Positions 8,668-15,373 of a stretch of DNA of 36,220 nt are shown here, piece by piece; position 1 is the stretch's first letter, and every line of letters begins with the position of its first letter. Position numbers and translations under genes: made by a program. The notes under the pieces are model-generated. The model was not told where the DNA came from and did not search any database. It was given only the letters and a program-made list of their open reading frames with translations. Source of the DNA: Spirochaetales bacterium (GTDB lineage: Bacteria > Spirochaetota > Spirochaetia > Sphaerochaetales > Sphaerochaetaceae); the NCBI GenBank assembly GCA_012514185.1, contig JAAZAT010000103.1, forward strand, positions 1 to 36,220, read 5' to 3'.

Positions 8668-9591
8668 CTAGTAGAGTGAGTTTCCGCCGAAACGTTTGAC
8701 CAACCGGTTGGAACCGAGGATCAGGAACATGCCGATGACCCCCTTGAACAAACCGACGGCTGTTGCGAGTCCAAACTGGAATTCCAGCAGGCCTTGGCGG
8801 TACACCCAGGTATCGATGATGTCGGCAACCGAGAGAACCGGTGTCGAATAGAGCATGAAGATCTGGTTGAAGCCTGCATCCAGAATGGTTCCCAATCTGA
8901 GCAGGACAACGATGACGATGACCGGTCTGATGGAAGGAAGGGTGATGTAGCGTACCCGCTGCCAGGAGTTCGCACCCTCAACGAGGGCGGCTTCGAACAA
9001 GGATGGGTCGATGCCCATCAGGGCGGCAATGAAGATGATGGCGCTCCACCCCATCTCCTTCCAGGCATCACTGAGGATGACGATCCACGGGAAGGCCTTG
9101 GTATTGGTCAAGAAATCGATGGGCTTGCCACCGAAGAGCTTGATGATGTCGTTCAGGATTCCATCACCGGGAGCCAGAAGGGCCAACAGAATACCATACA
9201 TGATGACCCAGGAAAGAAAGTGAGGAAGGTAGGCCAGCGTCTGGACCACCTTGCGCAATCTTGGACGATTGCTCTCATAGATTGCAATTGCCAGGATGAT
9301 GGCAAGCGGCAGGCTGAATACCAATTTTCCGAAACTGTACATCAGGGTATTGCGGAGCAACTCCACGAAGTAATAGGAGTTGATGAACGTCTTGAAATGC
9401 TTGAGGCCGACCCACTGACTGCCAAGCACCCCGTCCAGGGCCATATAATCCTTGAAGGCAATCTGCCCGTTGAAAATCGGAACATACTTGAAAATGATGT
9501 AATACACCAAGGGTATTGCAAGAAGGACATAGACCGACCTATGCCGCTTGATATCCCGCATTAATTGGGTATGTCTACTTCTTTCTGCCAT
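8668..9591 (-). CDS. carbohydrate ABC transporter permease (LplB/YteP-like)
   Basis: A 307-residue inner-membrane permease (BPD_transp_1, MalF-like) of the LplB/YteP group. The N-terminal helix LLAIPLVYYIIFKYVPIF, the segment FKDYMALDGVLGSQWVGLKH and the ending KRFGGNSLY are characteristic; the last matches the usual GxNSLY/GYxLW tails of this group. The EAA loop reads EAALVEGANSWQRVRYITLP. The start at 9591 is the only good in-frame ATG, but its ribosome site is weak (GTGAGG, 11 bases away). It is the first full-length gene of the operon. A 15-codon reading frame with a far better ribosome site lies 46 bases upstream (9638-9685). Confidence 0.88.
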   Translation of the reverse strand: MAERSRHTQLMRDIKRHRSVYVLLAIPLVYYIIFKYVPIFNGQIAFKDYMALDGVLGSQWVGLKHFKTFINSYYFVELLRNTLMYSFGKLVFSLPLAIILAIAIYESNRPRLRKVVQTLAYLPHFLSWVIMYGILLALLAPGDGILNDIIKLFGGKPIDFLTNTKAFPWIVILSDAWKEMGWSAIIFIAALMGIDPSLFEAALVEGANSWQRVRYITLPSIRPVIVIVVLLRLGTILDAGFNQIFMLYSTPVLSVADIIDTWVYRQGLLEFQFGLATAVGLFKGVIGMFLILGSNRLVKRFGGNSLY

Positions 9592-9853
9592 ATACTTGTA
9601 AACCTCACAGCCTAAGCATAGGGCAGGAGAAAGGGGATTATGCAGAGCGGCTCTTGGACTTTTCCGACTTTTTCCCCTTTTTCATTAATGAATCCCTCCA
9701 TGAATTCCTACTCTCAGCATGCAAAGAAGCCCCTCGACCACTACAGTGATTGAAAAACATGAGATACAATACATGTGTCACATCAGGTTCTGTTCTTCGT
9801 GTGTCAAGTCTATGAATGTACCTAGCTGAACAACCCATCAAAGGAGAGCTCCC
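9592..9853. promoter_or_regulatory. divergent intergenic region
   Basis: The region must hold promoters for the minus-strand importer operon and the plus-strand outer-membrane gene. On the minus strand a TTGACA (near 9802-9807) has no convincing -10 at 16-18 bases. On the plus strand TACAAT (9765-9770) could be a -10, but its -35 is poor. An odd palindrome ATGTG-T-CACAT lies at 9773-9783 and could be an operator half. No pair is strong enough to call as a promoter. Confidence 0.4.
9638..9685 (-). CDS. candidate 15-residue basic leader peptide
   Basis: ATG at 9685, stop at 9638, product MKKGKKSEKSKSRSA. It is preceded by GGAGGG at 9694-9699 with an 8-base spacer, much better than the ribosome site of the permease gene that follows 46 bases later. 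The peptide is 6 Lys, 1 Arg and 4 Ser out of 15. It resembles no family known to me. It could be a real small protein, a leader peptide coupling translation to the permease, or chance. Confidence 0.3.
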   Translation of the reverse strand: MKKGKKSEKSKSRSA

Positions 9854-11038
9854 ATGAGAAAAATCGTTGTTGTTGCTTTGGTCCTCGCATTCCTGCTTCC
9901 AGCTGTTTTCGCCGAGCAAAACGAAACGAACGAGAGTCTGTACACCCTCGTCGTCCCCACCTACTATGACATGCTTACCATAACCGGAGCGTATGGGGGG
10001 GCTGAAGCCGCGCGCATGCAGATCGACCTTGCTCCTACGGCTGCTTTCAGCTTCGACATTGCAGCCGGGGCCGGCTATGACTTGGTAGCACAGACGGCCG
10101 ACAATGCCCTCGTCATCGATGCAAACATCAACAATCTGTTTTTGGGGACATCGGGCATTGGAATCTACACCTACTCAAACGTCTCGTACAAAAGCTACAC
10201 CCTGCCGATCGGCGGGATGCAGGGCTTCTATGGATTCGGTCTGGATCCCTTGGAGTTCGATACCAGTGTGGAGTTGGGATTCTCACCCTATGCTTCAATC
10301 GGCATCGGCAGAATCCATGACATCAGCCGGCTCAAAGAGCTGCAGCTCATGATGAGCCATCTCGACATCGAGCCGACAACCGAGCGCCTGAAGCAGGCGG
10401 CGATGGTCCGGTACCGCAGGGATGAGTATTTGAACAGGTTCACCGACTATTATACAGAAAACTACACCACCTACTACCAGCATTTGGCCGATGCCTTCGG
10501 GGCTTCGGACAGGATGCTTGAATTCCTCTACATCAACCAGTCCCAAGCCTACCAATTCGATGTGGGGCGGTATACAGGAATGCAGTATGGCTGGGAGGCT
10601 GAGGCAAGGCTTCGCCCGACTGTCGATTACCGGTGGTACAATAGTGATCCCAAGACCCACTTCATCCTGAGCCTCGACCTGATGGGAAGGTATGCCGCCT
10701 TTGCCATGGATGAACAGCTCTACTACGTTGCCGGCATCACCCTTTCCCCCTGCTTGCTGCTCGATGGAAGCACCAGTTTTTCTTTCAAAGCAGATCTCCA
10801 AACCCAGGCTCGCTATCTTCCGCCCAGTGTGCCCTGGTATGTGGATGGATTGCTGTCGATGGAATTCGATACTTCGCAAATAACAAGAAAGTTCCAACTC
10901 AACCTGGGAGGCAGATTCAACTACATGATCCATCCTCTGTTCATCACCTATGCAGGATTGGAACTTTTCATCAACAATGGATTTTCCACTTCCTCATCGC
11001 TTGCCTTCACCGCAGGAGGTTCCTTCAGACTCCGGTAG
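9854..11038 (+). CDS. exported probable outer-membrane beta-barrel protein, unknown function
   Basis: A 394-residue protein with a clear signal peptide (residues 1-20, MRKIVVVALVLAFLLPAVFA, cleavage before EQNETN). The mature part is rich in Tyr, Phe, Gly and alternating polar/hydrophobic residues, for example FSFDIAAGAGYDLVAQ, SFSFKADLQTQARYL and FQLNLGGRFNYMIHPLF, as expected for amphipathic strands. It ends with a strand SSSLAFTAGGSFRLR; the final residue is Arg rather than the common aromatic. A more helical stretch (about 155-225) rich in Arg/Tyr/Leu interrupts the barrel-like pattern. AAAGGAGAG precedes the ATG. I recognise no named family. It might be a porin serving the adjacent oligosaccharide importer, but only the position suggests this. 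Confidence 0.6.
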   Translation: MRKIVVVALVLAFLLPAVFAEQNETNESLYTLVVPTYYDMLTITGAYGGAEAARMQIDLAPTAAFSFDIAAGAGYDLVAQTADNALVIDANINNLFLGTSGIGIYTYSNVSYKSYTLPIGGMQGFYGFGLDPLEFDTSVELGFSPYASIGIGRIHDISRLKELQLMMSHLDIEPTTERLKQAAMVRYRRDEYLNRFTDYYTENYTTYYQHLADAFGASDRMLEFLYINQSQAYQFDVGRYTGMQYGWEAEARLRPTVDYRWYNSDPKTHFILSLDLMGRYAAFAMDEQLYYVAGITLSPCLLLDGSTSFSFKADLQTQARYLPPSVPWYVDGLLSMEFDTSQITRKFQLNLGGRFNYMIHPLFITYAGLELFINNGFSTSSSLAFTAGGSFRLR

Positions 11039-11042
11039 TCCT

Positions 11043-11591
11043 TCAGTCGGCTCGGTTTTTCAGCGTCCGGTACTGCAGTGCAAACCTGATGAAAACATAT
11101 GCATAGACGGCAAACAGAATCAGGTACAAATACAGTATCGGACGATGAGGATCAGAGCCCAGGTTGCCAAGCTGCAGGATGATCTGGGGAATGATCACCA
11201 GTAAGAAAAGAATCAACAGCGGGACCATGCGTCCCTTGAAGACCCGGCCGATGAAAGCAAGTCGTGAAGCCTCATCGCAGAAAATCTCTTCCTTGCCCTG
11301 CATGCTCGCTGCGCTCTTCCTAAAGTAGCTGTATCCAAAAAAGTCGAACAGGTACTCCCACCCGCAATCCTTGAATACATTCACATAGGTCTCCTGGGAG
11401 CCCAATCCCTCTTGGTGATAGTCAAGCTGGTAGACCACATCCTCCTTTTCACACGCCTCGAAGAGGTAGATGCCGGGAAATGTCAAGTGAACCAGTTTCC
11501 ACCCTTTCTGATGTTGGGAACGCAGGTACTCCTGCTCCTGCTCATATTCGGCAATCGTGAAAATCCTGAACTCCCGCTTCTGCTTTTTCAT
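11043..11591 (-). CDS. DUF2812 membrane protein
   Basis: A 182-residue protein of the DUF2812 family. The N-terminal cytoplasmic part has the family's features: RIFTIAEYEQEQEYLRSQHQ, then KGWKLVHLTFPGIYLFE, then YQLDYH and DCGWEYLFDFFGYSYFRK. Two C-terminal membrane helices follow (about 122-141 VPLLILFLLVIIPQIILQL and about 150-170 ILYLYLILFAVYAYVFIRF). Function is unknown. It overlaps the PadR gene by 4 bases (ATGA), with AGGAGG inside that gene's end. DUF2812 genes are very often paired with a PadR regulator, and this pair fits. It ends 4 bases from the stop of the convergent outer-membrane gene. Confidence 0.82.
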   Translation of the reverse strand: MKKQKREFRIFTIAEYEQEQEYLRSQHQKGWKLVHLTFPGIYLFEACEKEDVVYQLDYHQEGLGSQETYVNVFKDCGWEYLFDFFGYSYFRKSAASMQGKEEIFCDEASRLAFIGRVFKGRMVPLLILFLLVIIPQIILQLGNLGSDPHRPILYLYLILFAVYAYVFIRFALQYRTLKNRAD

Positions 11592-11905
11592 TCCTGTTCC
11601 TCCTGCATGGTCCTATACAACCGAGCAATCCGCGCCTTCTCTTTCTGCAGCACCTCAATACCGAGGCTGGTGATTTCATAGATTTTCCGCTTTTCCTCTT
11701 CCCGGATGAAACGAATCAAGCCATCCTTCTCCATTTTGGAAAGGCTGCCGTACAGGGTCCCCGGACTGATCAGGATCTCACCGTCCGTCAGCTCCCTCAC
11801 CTTTTGCACGATGCTGTAGCCATGCATCTGTTGTTGCAGGCACAAAAGGATGTAGAAACCGGTCTCGGTCATCGGGACGTAGACTTTTCGAATATGAGCA
11901 TCCAT
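11588..11905 (-). CDS. PadR-family transcriptional regulator
   Basis: A 105-residue winged-helix repressor. The domain starts at TETGFYILLCLQQQMHGYSIVQKV and continues with ISPGTLYGSLSKMEKDGLIRF, the recognition helix and wing of PadR proteins, then EEEKRKIYEITSLGIEVLQKEK. The C-terminal dimerisation helix is short, as in PadR subfamily 2. It is co-transcribed with the DUF2812 gene. The promoter at 11947-11976 carries a palindrome just after its -10 (11934-11946), which suggests autorepression. The inducer is unknown. Confidence 0.88.
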   Translation of the reverse strand: MDAHIRKVYVPMTETGFYILLCLQQQMHGYSIVQKVRELTDGEILISPGTLYGSLSKMEKDGLIRFIREEEKRKIYEITSLGIEVLQKEKARIARLYRTMQEEQE

Positions 11906-11933
11906 ACAACCACCTTATATCGAATCACTATGC

Positions 11934-11946
11934 ATCGCACTGCGAT
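11934..11946. promoter_or_regulatory. candidate PadR operator
   Basis: ATCGCA-C-TGCGAT is a perfect 13-base palindrome lying directly after the -10 of the padR promoter, near the expected transcription start. A wider pair, TATATCG (11916-11922) and CGATATA (11943-11949), overlaps it. Position and symmetry suggest an autoregulatory site; it is not the ATGT-N8-ACAT form reported for some PadR proteins. Confidence 0.5.
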
Positions 11947-11976
11947 ATATTATGAGAAACGTGACTCATGTGTCAA
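11947..11976 (-). promoter_or_regulatory. promoter of the padR-DUF2812 operon
   Basis: On the minus strand, -35 TTGACA (11971-11976) and -10 TAATAT (11947-11952) have an 18-base spacer; ATAATA, one base earlier, gives 17. The -35 begins only about 10 bases after the stop codon of the large regulator gene upstream, leaving no room for a terminator between them. Confidence 0.6.
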
Positions 11977-11985
11977 GAGTGATGC

Positions 11986-14900
11986 TCAAGGGGTTGATGA
12001 ACGTACTTTGGTGGGAGCCATGCCCTTGATTTTCCTGAACACCCTGCAAAAATATGCCTGGTCCTGGAAGCCCGTCTGGCTGGCAACCTCATTGATCGTA
12101 AGGGTGCTCTGCTTGAGCAGGTTGGTCGCAAGATGAATTCGCTGACGGTTCAGATAGTCCCACGGCGAGAGGCCGATCTCCTTGCGGAAGATGCGGGTAA
12201 GGTAGTCCTCGCTGACATTGACCGCCTCGGCCAGCTGCCAGCGGGAGATCGGATTTGTTGCATGCTCCCCAAGGTACACGATGGCCCGCTTGACCAAGGC
12301 ACCGGTCAACGGCGGCAGTACGTCTTGGTGGGTAAGCATGCTGACGATGCGGGCCAGGAATTCGCTGCTCTCCATCACGAAACGGTGAGCGATGATCAGG
12401 CGGGGAATGAGACTCAGCTGTTCGGCCTCGTCATATTTCCAATACTCTTTGAGAATGATTATCGGGGAGGGAGAAATTCTTCGAATCCGCTCATACAGGG
12501 CAGGATCGAAAATATCACTGAAAAGCAGGCGTACCTTGTTGCTCGCATAAACCGCTTCTATCTCCTGCCTTGCGCACAAGATTACATTGTCCATCATGCC
12601 CAACTGACCGGCAAGCGAGTGTCCCAGCTCTCCCATGAGAACCAACACCCCGTCCTCTTGGTTGGCGATCTTGCTCGAAACCAGCGAGGAGGCAAGACTC
12701 TCATACCCCGGCGGGGCGTGGTAGCACACCATCGGCGCCTTGCTGAGGAGGGGATGGTGAGCCAGCAAGTACAAGGCAAGCTGCAATTCTGCAGAGCTTC
12801 GCCGCCCGTCCCAGCCGAGGAGGCTGCCTTCAAGCTCTGCAAGCTTCTGCTTGTTCAACGACGAGGAGGGCAGCAACTGTACGTGGTCGAAGGCGGAGAA
12901 AAGAGGGGGAACCTCGCTCTCCTCTTCGCCGCCTATGTAGGTCAGCGTGGAAGTGGACTGGGCAAGGCTTTCTCCTTCGAGGCTCGGCCAGCCTAGGCGG
13001 AAGATGATCTGGTTGTCTTTCATCGATACCGATCCACCACTCATCACAATGATACGTTGGACGAGGGAGAGGGATGGATCCTGGTTTCCCATTGAAGCTT
13101 TCCATGCAGCCTGTGAGCTGATGAACGAGAATTGCAGCCCGGGATTTTGCAGCTCGGTCTTGATGGTGACCTCCCCGCCTTGTTTCTGGATGTACTGCAA
13201 TACAATCTCAAAGGCTTGGAGGAGCTTTGCCCTGTCTCCTTGCAGCACAGGCAGGTCGGGCATTCCTTCATACATGAAAAAGTGGGAGGTCTTCAAGGAA
13301 AAAAGCAGGTCGGAGGGGTTGAAAATGGTTCGCTCCAACTCAAAGGCCCCGGTATAGGAAAGGGTGAGGTCCAACAGGTGGGAAGCGGTACGAAGGTGTT
13401 CTTCAACCTGGTCCCTCAAGGCTTCATCCTTGTCCTGCACCAACAATAGTATCGACTCAAGAGGGTTGCGCAACCCCTCACTGATATTGGCAAAGAACTC
13501 GGTACGGGCCCGTTGGGCTCGTTCGGCTTCCTCCCGCGCCTTATTGGCGGCATCGAGCAGGAACGTCCCCTTGATCGCCGAACTCAGTGAGGTTCTCAGC
13601 TCTTCCATGACGCTCCCGCTGAACAGGGTGGTCCTGATGACCAGATACCCCAACGGTTGGTTGTCCATGAACAGGGGCTCAACTACATACACACCTTCAA
13701 CAAGGTTTTCCTGGATCGCTTGAGGCAGCAGAAGATGCTTGGCGAATGCCTGCTTCTCCTCCAAGAGCATGTCATTGTCATATCCACCGATATAGGTGCT
13801 CTTCTCATCGTCTTCGTAGAGCACCAGATACCCCGCTTCCAACCCAAGGGGGATCAAGTGAGTTGCCAGGAGGGCCGGTATCGAGGTGATGTTCCGCACA
13901 CCCAAGAGGTCGCACTTCAGTGCATCGAGGTGCTTGGCTTGCATCGACAGGGCATAGGCATGCTGGTGTGCAACCAAGTCCCGCTGGCGTAAAAAGAGAT
14001 CGCGCAACGCACTGGCTCTCTGCTCCTTGAACGACGGTGAGGCGAAGAAGGTGCAATACCAATGAAGAGCCTCCGAGAGGAGGTTCGGGTCGCCTCCCCG
14101 GTCGAGAAATCGATGGACAAACTCCTGGACAAGGTCAAGGTAGGCTTGCTCATCATCAGAGTCGGCCTCATCCAAAAGTCTCTGAATGTTCCTGCTTTCA
14201 GACTCCATTACCCTGAAGCTCTGCATCAACCAGGCAGAAAACAAGGAAGGGGTTCCCACACTCTGCCTGGCTTGCTCGACACTTCCCAACGAATAGGTGC
14301 ATCCGCATGATTGGCGGATGACCGGGTGCGAAGGCAGTAGAATGTCAAAGCTTGGCCCGGACCCATCCTCAAGCAGGTCTGACAGCAGGTTGAAGGACAT
14401 ATGCGCCAGTTCGGTGACCGGCATGCGAGCCGTCGTGCAGGGAACACGAAGCAAATGGCTCTCACTGCTGTCATTGTATCCGAGAATGCGGACATCGCCG
14501 GGAATCGAGTAGCCCAACGCTTCCAGCTGTTTCCCTGCAGCGAACATCATCATATCGCTTGAGCAGGCAAGGGTGTCGAAATCCTTGCCGGGCTTCAGTC
14601 CCCGCTGCTCGACCAGTTGGGACAGGGCTGCAGAACCCTCGGTCCATGGATGGGGATCGGAGACCAGGCGCGGGTCGAAGACCAATCCTGTCTGGTCGAG
14701 GGTATCGCAATAGGCACGGTAGCGGTCCTGTGCCGAGTAGTGGTTCTCCGGTCCCCTGATGAATGCGATTCTTCGGCTCTTGTGCTTGGTTATGCAGTGC
14801 AGAATTACACTTTGCACCCCCGCATAGGCATCAAAGGAGACAGTGGGATACCCTTCCCTCTTCAAGCCGATACTGACGCTGGGCAGCGGACCCAGCGTTT

Positions 14901-15177
14901 CCAAAAAGTCCTGGACATCCTCAACCCGGACGGATCCGGCAAGCGCTGAAGCCCAGACCAGAACACCCTCGACCGTATCGGAGTTCACCAACGGGTAGAT
15001 TGCATTGCGCAAGTACTCTTGATTCTCCTCGCATTCAAGCCTTCCTCCGGGAAATACAAACAAGGAGGTATGGGAAAGGCTGGCAAGTCGTGCTATCTCC
15101 GACCAGAGCTCGTTCGAGGCGCCGGTATGAATCGAGGCGAGCAAGAGTGCAATTTTTCTTGATCGGGCATCACTCAC
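11986..15177 (-). CDS. LacI-type sensor / degenerate histidine kinase / AraC hybrid regulator
   Basis: A single chain of about 1063 residues, with no N-terminal HTH and no membrane helix. Numbering counts from the alternative GTG at 15180; the coordinates given start one codon later. Residues 8-300 form a LacI/PurR-type ligand-binding domain (VSIGLKREG, RRIAFIRGPE, ILGYNDSSE). Residues about 430-545 look GAF-like. Residues 547-730 resemble a histidine kinase core, but the H-box reads FFANISEGLRNPLES, with Glu568 where the phospho-accepting His belongs; the N-box Asn residues are replaced (LLQAFEIVLQYIQK) and the GxG loops are absent. Residues about 760-940 are unassigned. Residues 965-1060 are a full AraC DNA-binding domain (LAEAVNVSEDYLTRIFRKE; INEVASQTGFQDQAYFCRVF). 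It is probably a cytoplasmic sugar-responsive factor that works without phosphotransfer. It starts with GTG; 15177 gives AGGAG a 7-base spacer, 15180 a 4-base spacer. It is divergent from the uxa operon, its likely target. Confidence 0.85.
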   Translation of the reverse strand: MSDARSRKIALLLASIHTGASNELWSEIARLASLSHTSLFVFPGGRLECEENQEYLRNAIYPLVNSDTVEGVLVWASALAGSVRVEDVQDFLETLGPLPSVSIGLKREGYPTVSFDAYAGVQSVILHCITKHKSRRIAFIRGPENHYSAQDRYRAYCDTLDQTGLVFDPRLVSDPHPWTEGSAALSQLVEQRGLKPGKDFDTLACSSDMMMFAAGKQLEALGYSIPGDVRILGYNDSSESHLLRVPCTTARMPVTELAHMSFNLLSDLLEDGSGPSFDILLPSHPVIRQSCGCTYSLGSVEQARQSVGTPSLFSAWLMQSFRVMESESRNIQRLLDEADSDDEQAYLDLVQEFVHRFLDRGGDPNLLSEALHWYCTFFASPSFKEQRASALRDLFLRQRDLVAHQHAYALSMQAKHLDALKCDLLGVRNITSIPALLATHLIPLGLEAGYLVLYEDDEKSTYIGGYDNDMLLEEKQAFAKHLLLPQAIQENLVEGVYVVEPLFMDNQPLGYLVIRTTLFSGSVMEELRTSLSSAIKGTFLLDAANKAREEAERAQRARTEFFANISEGLRNPLESILLLVQDKDEALRDQVEEHLRTASHLLDLTLSYTGAFELERTIFNPSDLLFSLKTSHFFMYEGMPDLPVLQGDRAKLLQAFEIVLQYIQKQGGEVTIKTELQNPGLQFSFISSQAAWKASMGNQDPSLSLVQRIIVMSGGSVSMKDNQIIFRLGWPSLEGESLAQSTSTLTYIGGEEESEVPPLFSAFDHVQLLPSSSLNKQKLAELEGSLLGWDGRRSSAELQLALYLLAHHPLLSKAPMVCYHAPPGYESLASSLVSSKIANQEDGVLVLMGELGHSLAGQLGMMDNVILCARQEIEAVYASNKVRLLFSDIFDPALYERIRRISPSPIIILKEYWKYDEAEQLSLIPRLIIAHRFVMESSEFLARIVSMLTHQDVLPPLTGALVKRAIVYLGEHATNPISRWQLAEAVNVSEDYLTRIFRKEIGLSPWDYLNRQRIHLATNLLKQSTLTINEVASQTGFQDQAYFCRVFRKIKGMAPTKVRSSTP

Positions 15178-15203
15178 CACACTGCTCCTTTTCGGTTGGT
15201 CCC

Positions 15204-15258
15204 ACTACCATGGGTGGTTTCTGATCAAAGGTATCCCTGTGATACCACCAACGGTAGT
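15204..15258. promoter_or_regulatory. paired inverted operator-like palindromes
   Basis: Two copies of ACTACC-N3-GGTGGT occur head to head: 15204-15218 on the plus strand and 15244-15258 on the minus strand (seen as ACCACC-AAC-GGTAGT). Their centres are 40 bases apart, about four helical turns. Between them lies a further inverted repeat, GGTATC-N5-GATACC (15230-15246). The block sits in the divergent region between the hybrid regulator gene and the uxa operon. It looks like a dimer-of-dimers or looping operator, possibly for the hybrid regulator itself. Confidence 0.5.
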
Positions 15259-15327
15259 ACAGAAAAGTCCGCTTGTCCACCAATGGTGCGCCCCCAACCG
15301 GGATAATCAACAACAGGATAATTCGCC

Positions 15328-15357
15328 TTGACAGCCCGCCGAGTAGAAGAGTATTAT
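15328..15357 (+). promoter_or_regulatory. promoter of the uxa operon
   Basis: -35 TTGACA (15328-15333) and -10 TATTAT (15352-15357) are separated by 18 bases. Transcription would start near 15364-15366, that is at or beside the chosen ATG of the first gene, so the message may be leaderless. A KdgR-type palindrome begins 2 bases after the -10. Confidence 0.75.
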
Positions 15358-15358
15358 T

Positions 15359-15373
15359 TGGAACGATGTTTCA
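15359..15373. promoter_or_regulatory. KdgR-type operator at the uxa promoter
   Basis: TGGAAC-GAT-GTTTCA differs at 3 of 15 positions from the palindrome between kdgK and kdgA (28457-28471) and resembles the TGAAACA-NN-GTTTCA core known for KdgR (IclR family) in enterobacteria. It covers the predicted transcription start and the first start codon, an ideal place for repression by the IclR protein encoded at the end of this operon. Confidence 0.6.

Noticed and set aside
15273-15365. TTG-started N-terminal extension of the BASS-family transporter.
   Set aside because: It would cover the promoter and operator, has no ribosome site, and its residues do not look like a transporter N-terminus.
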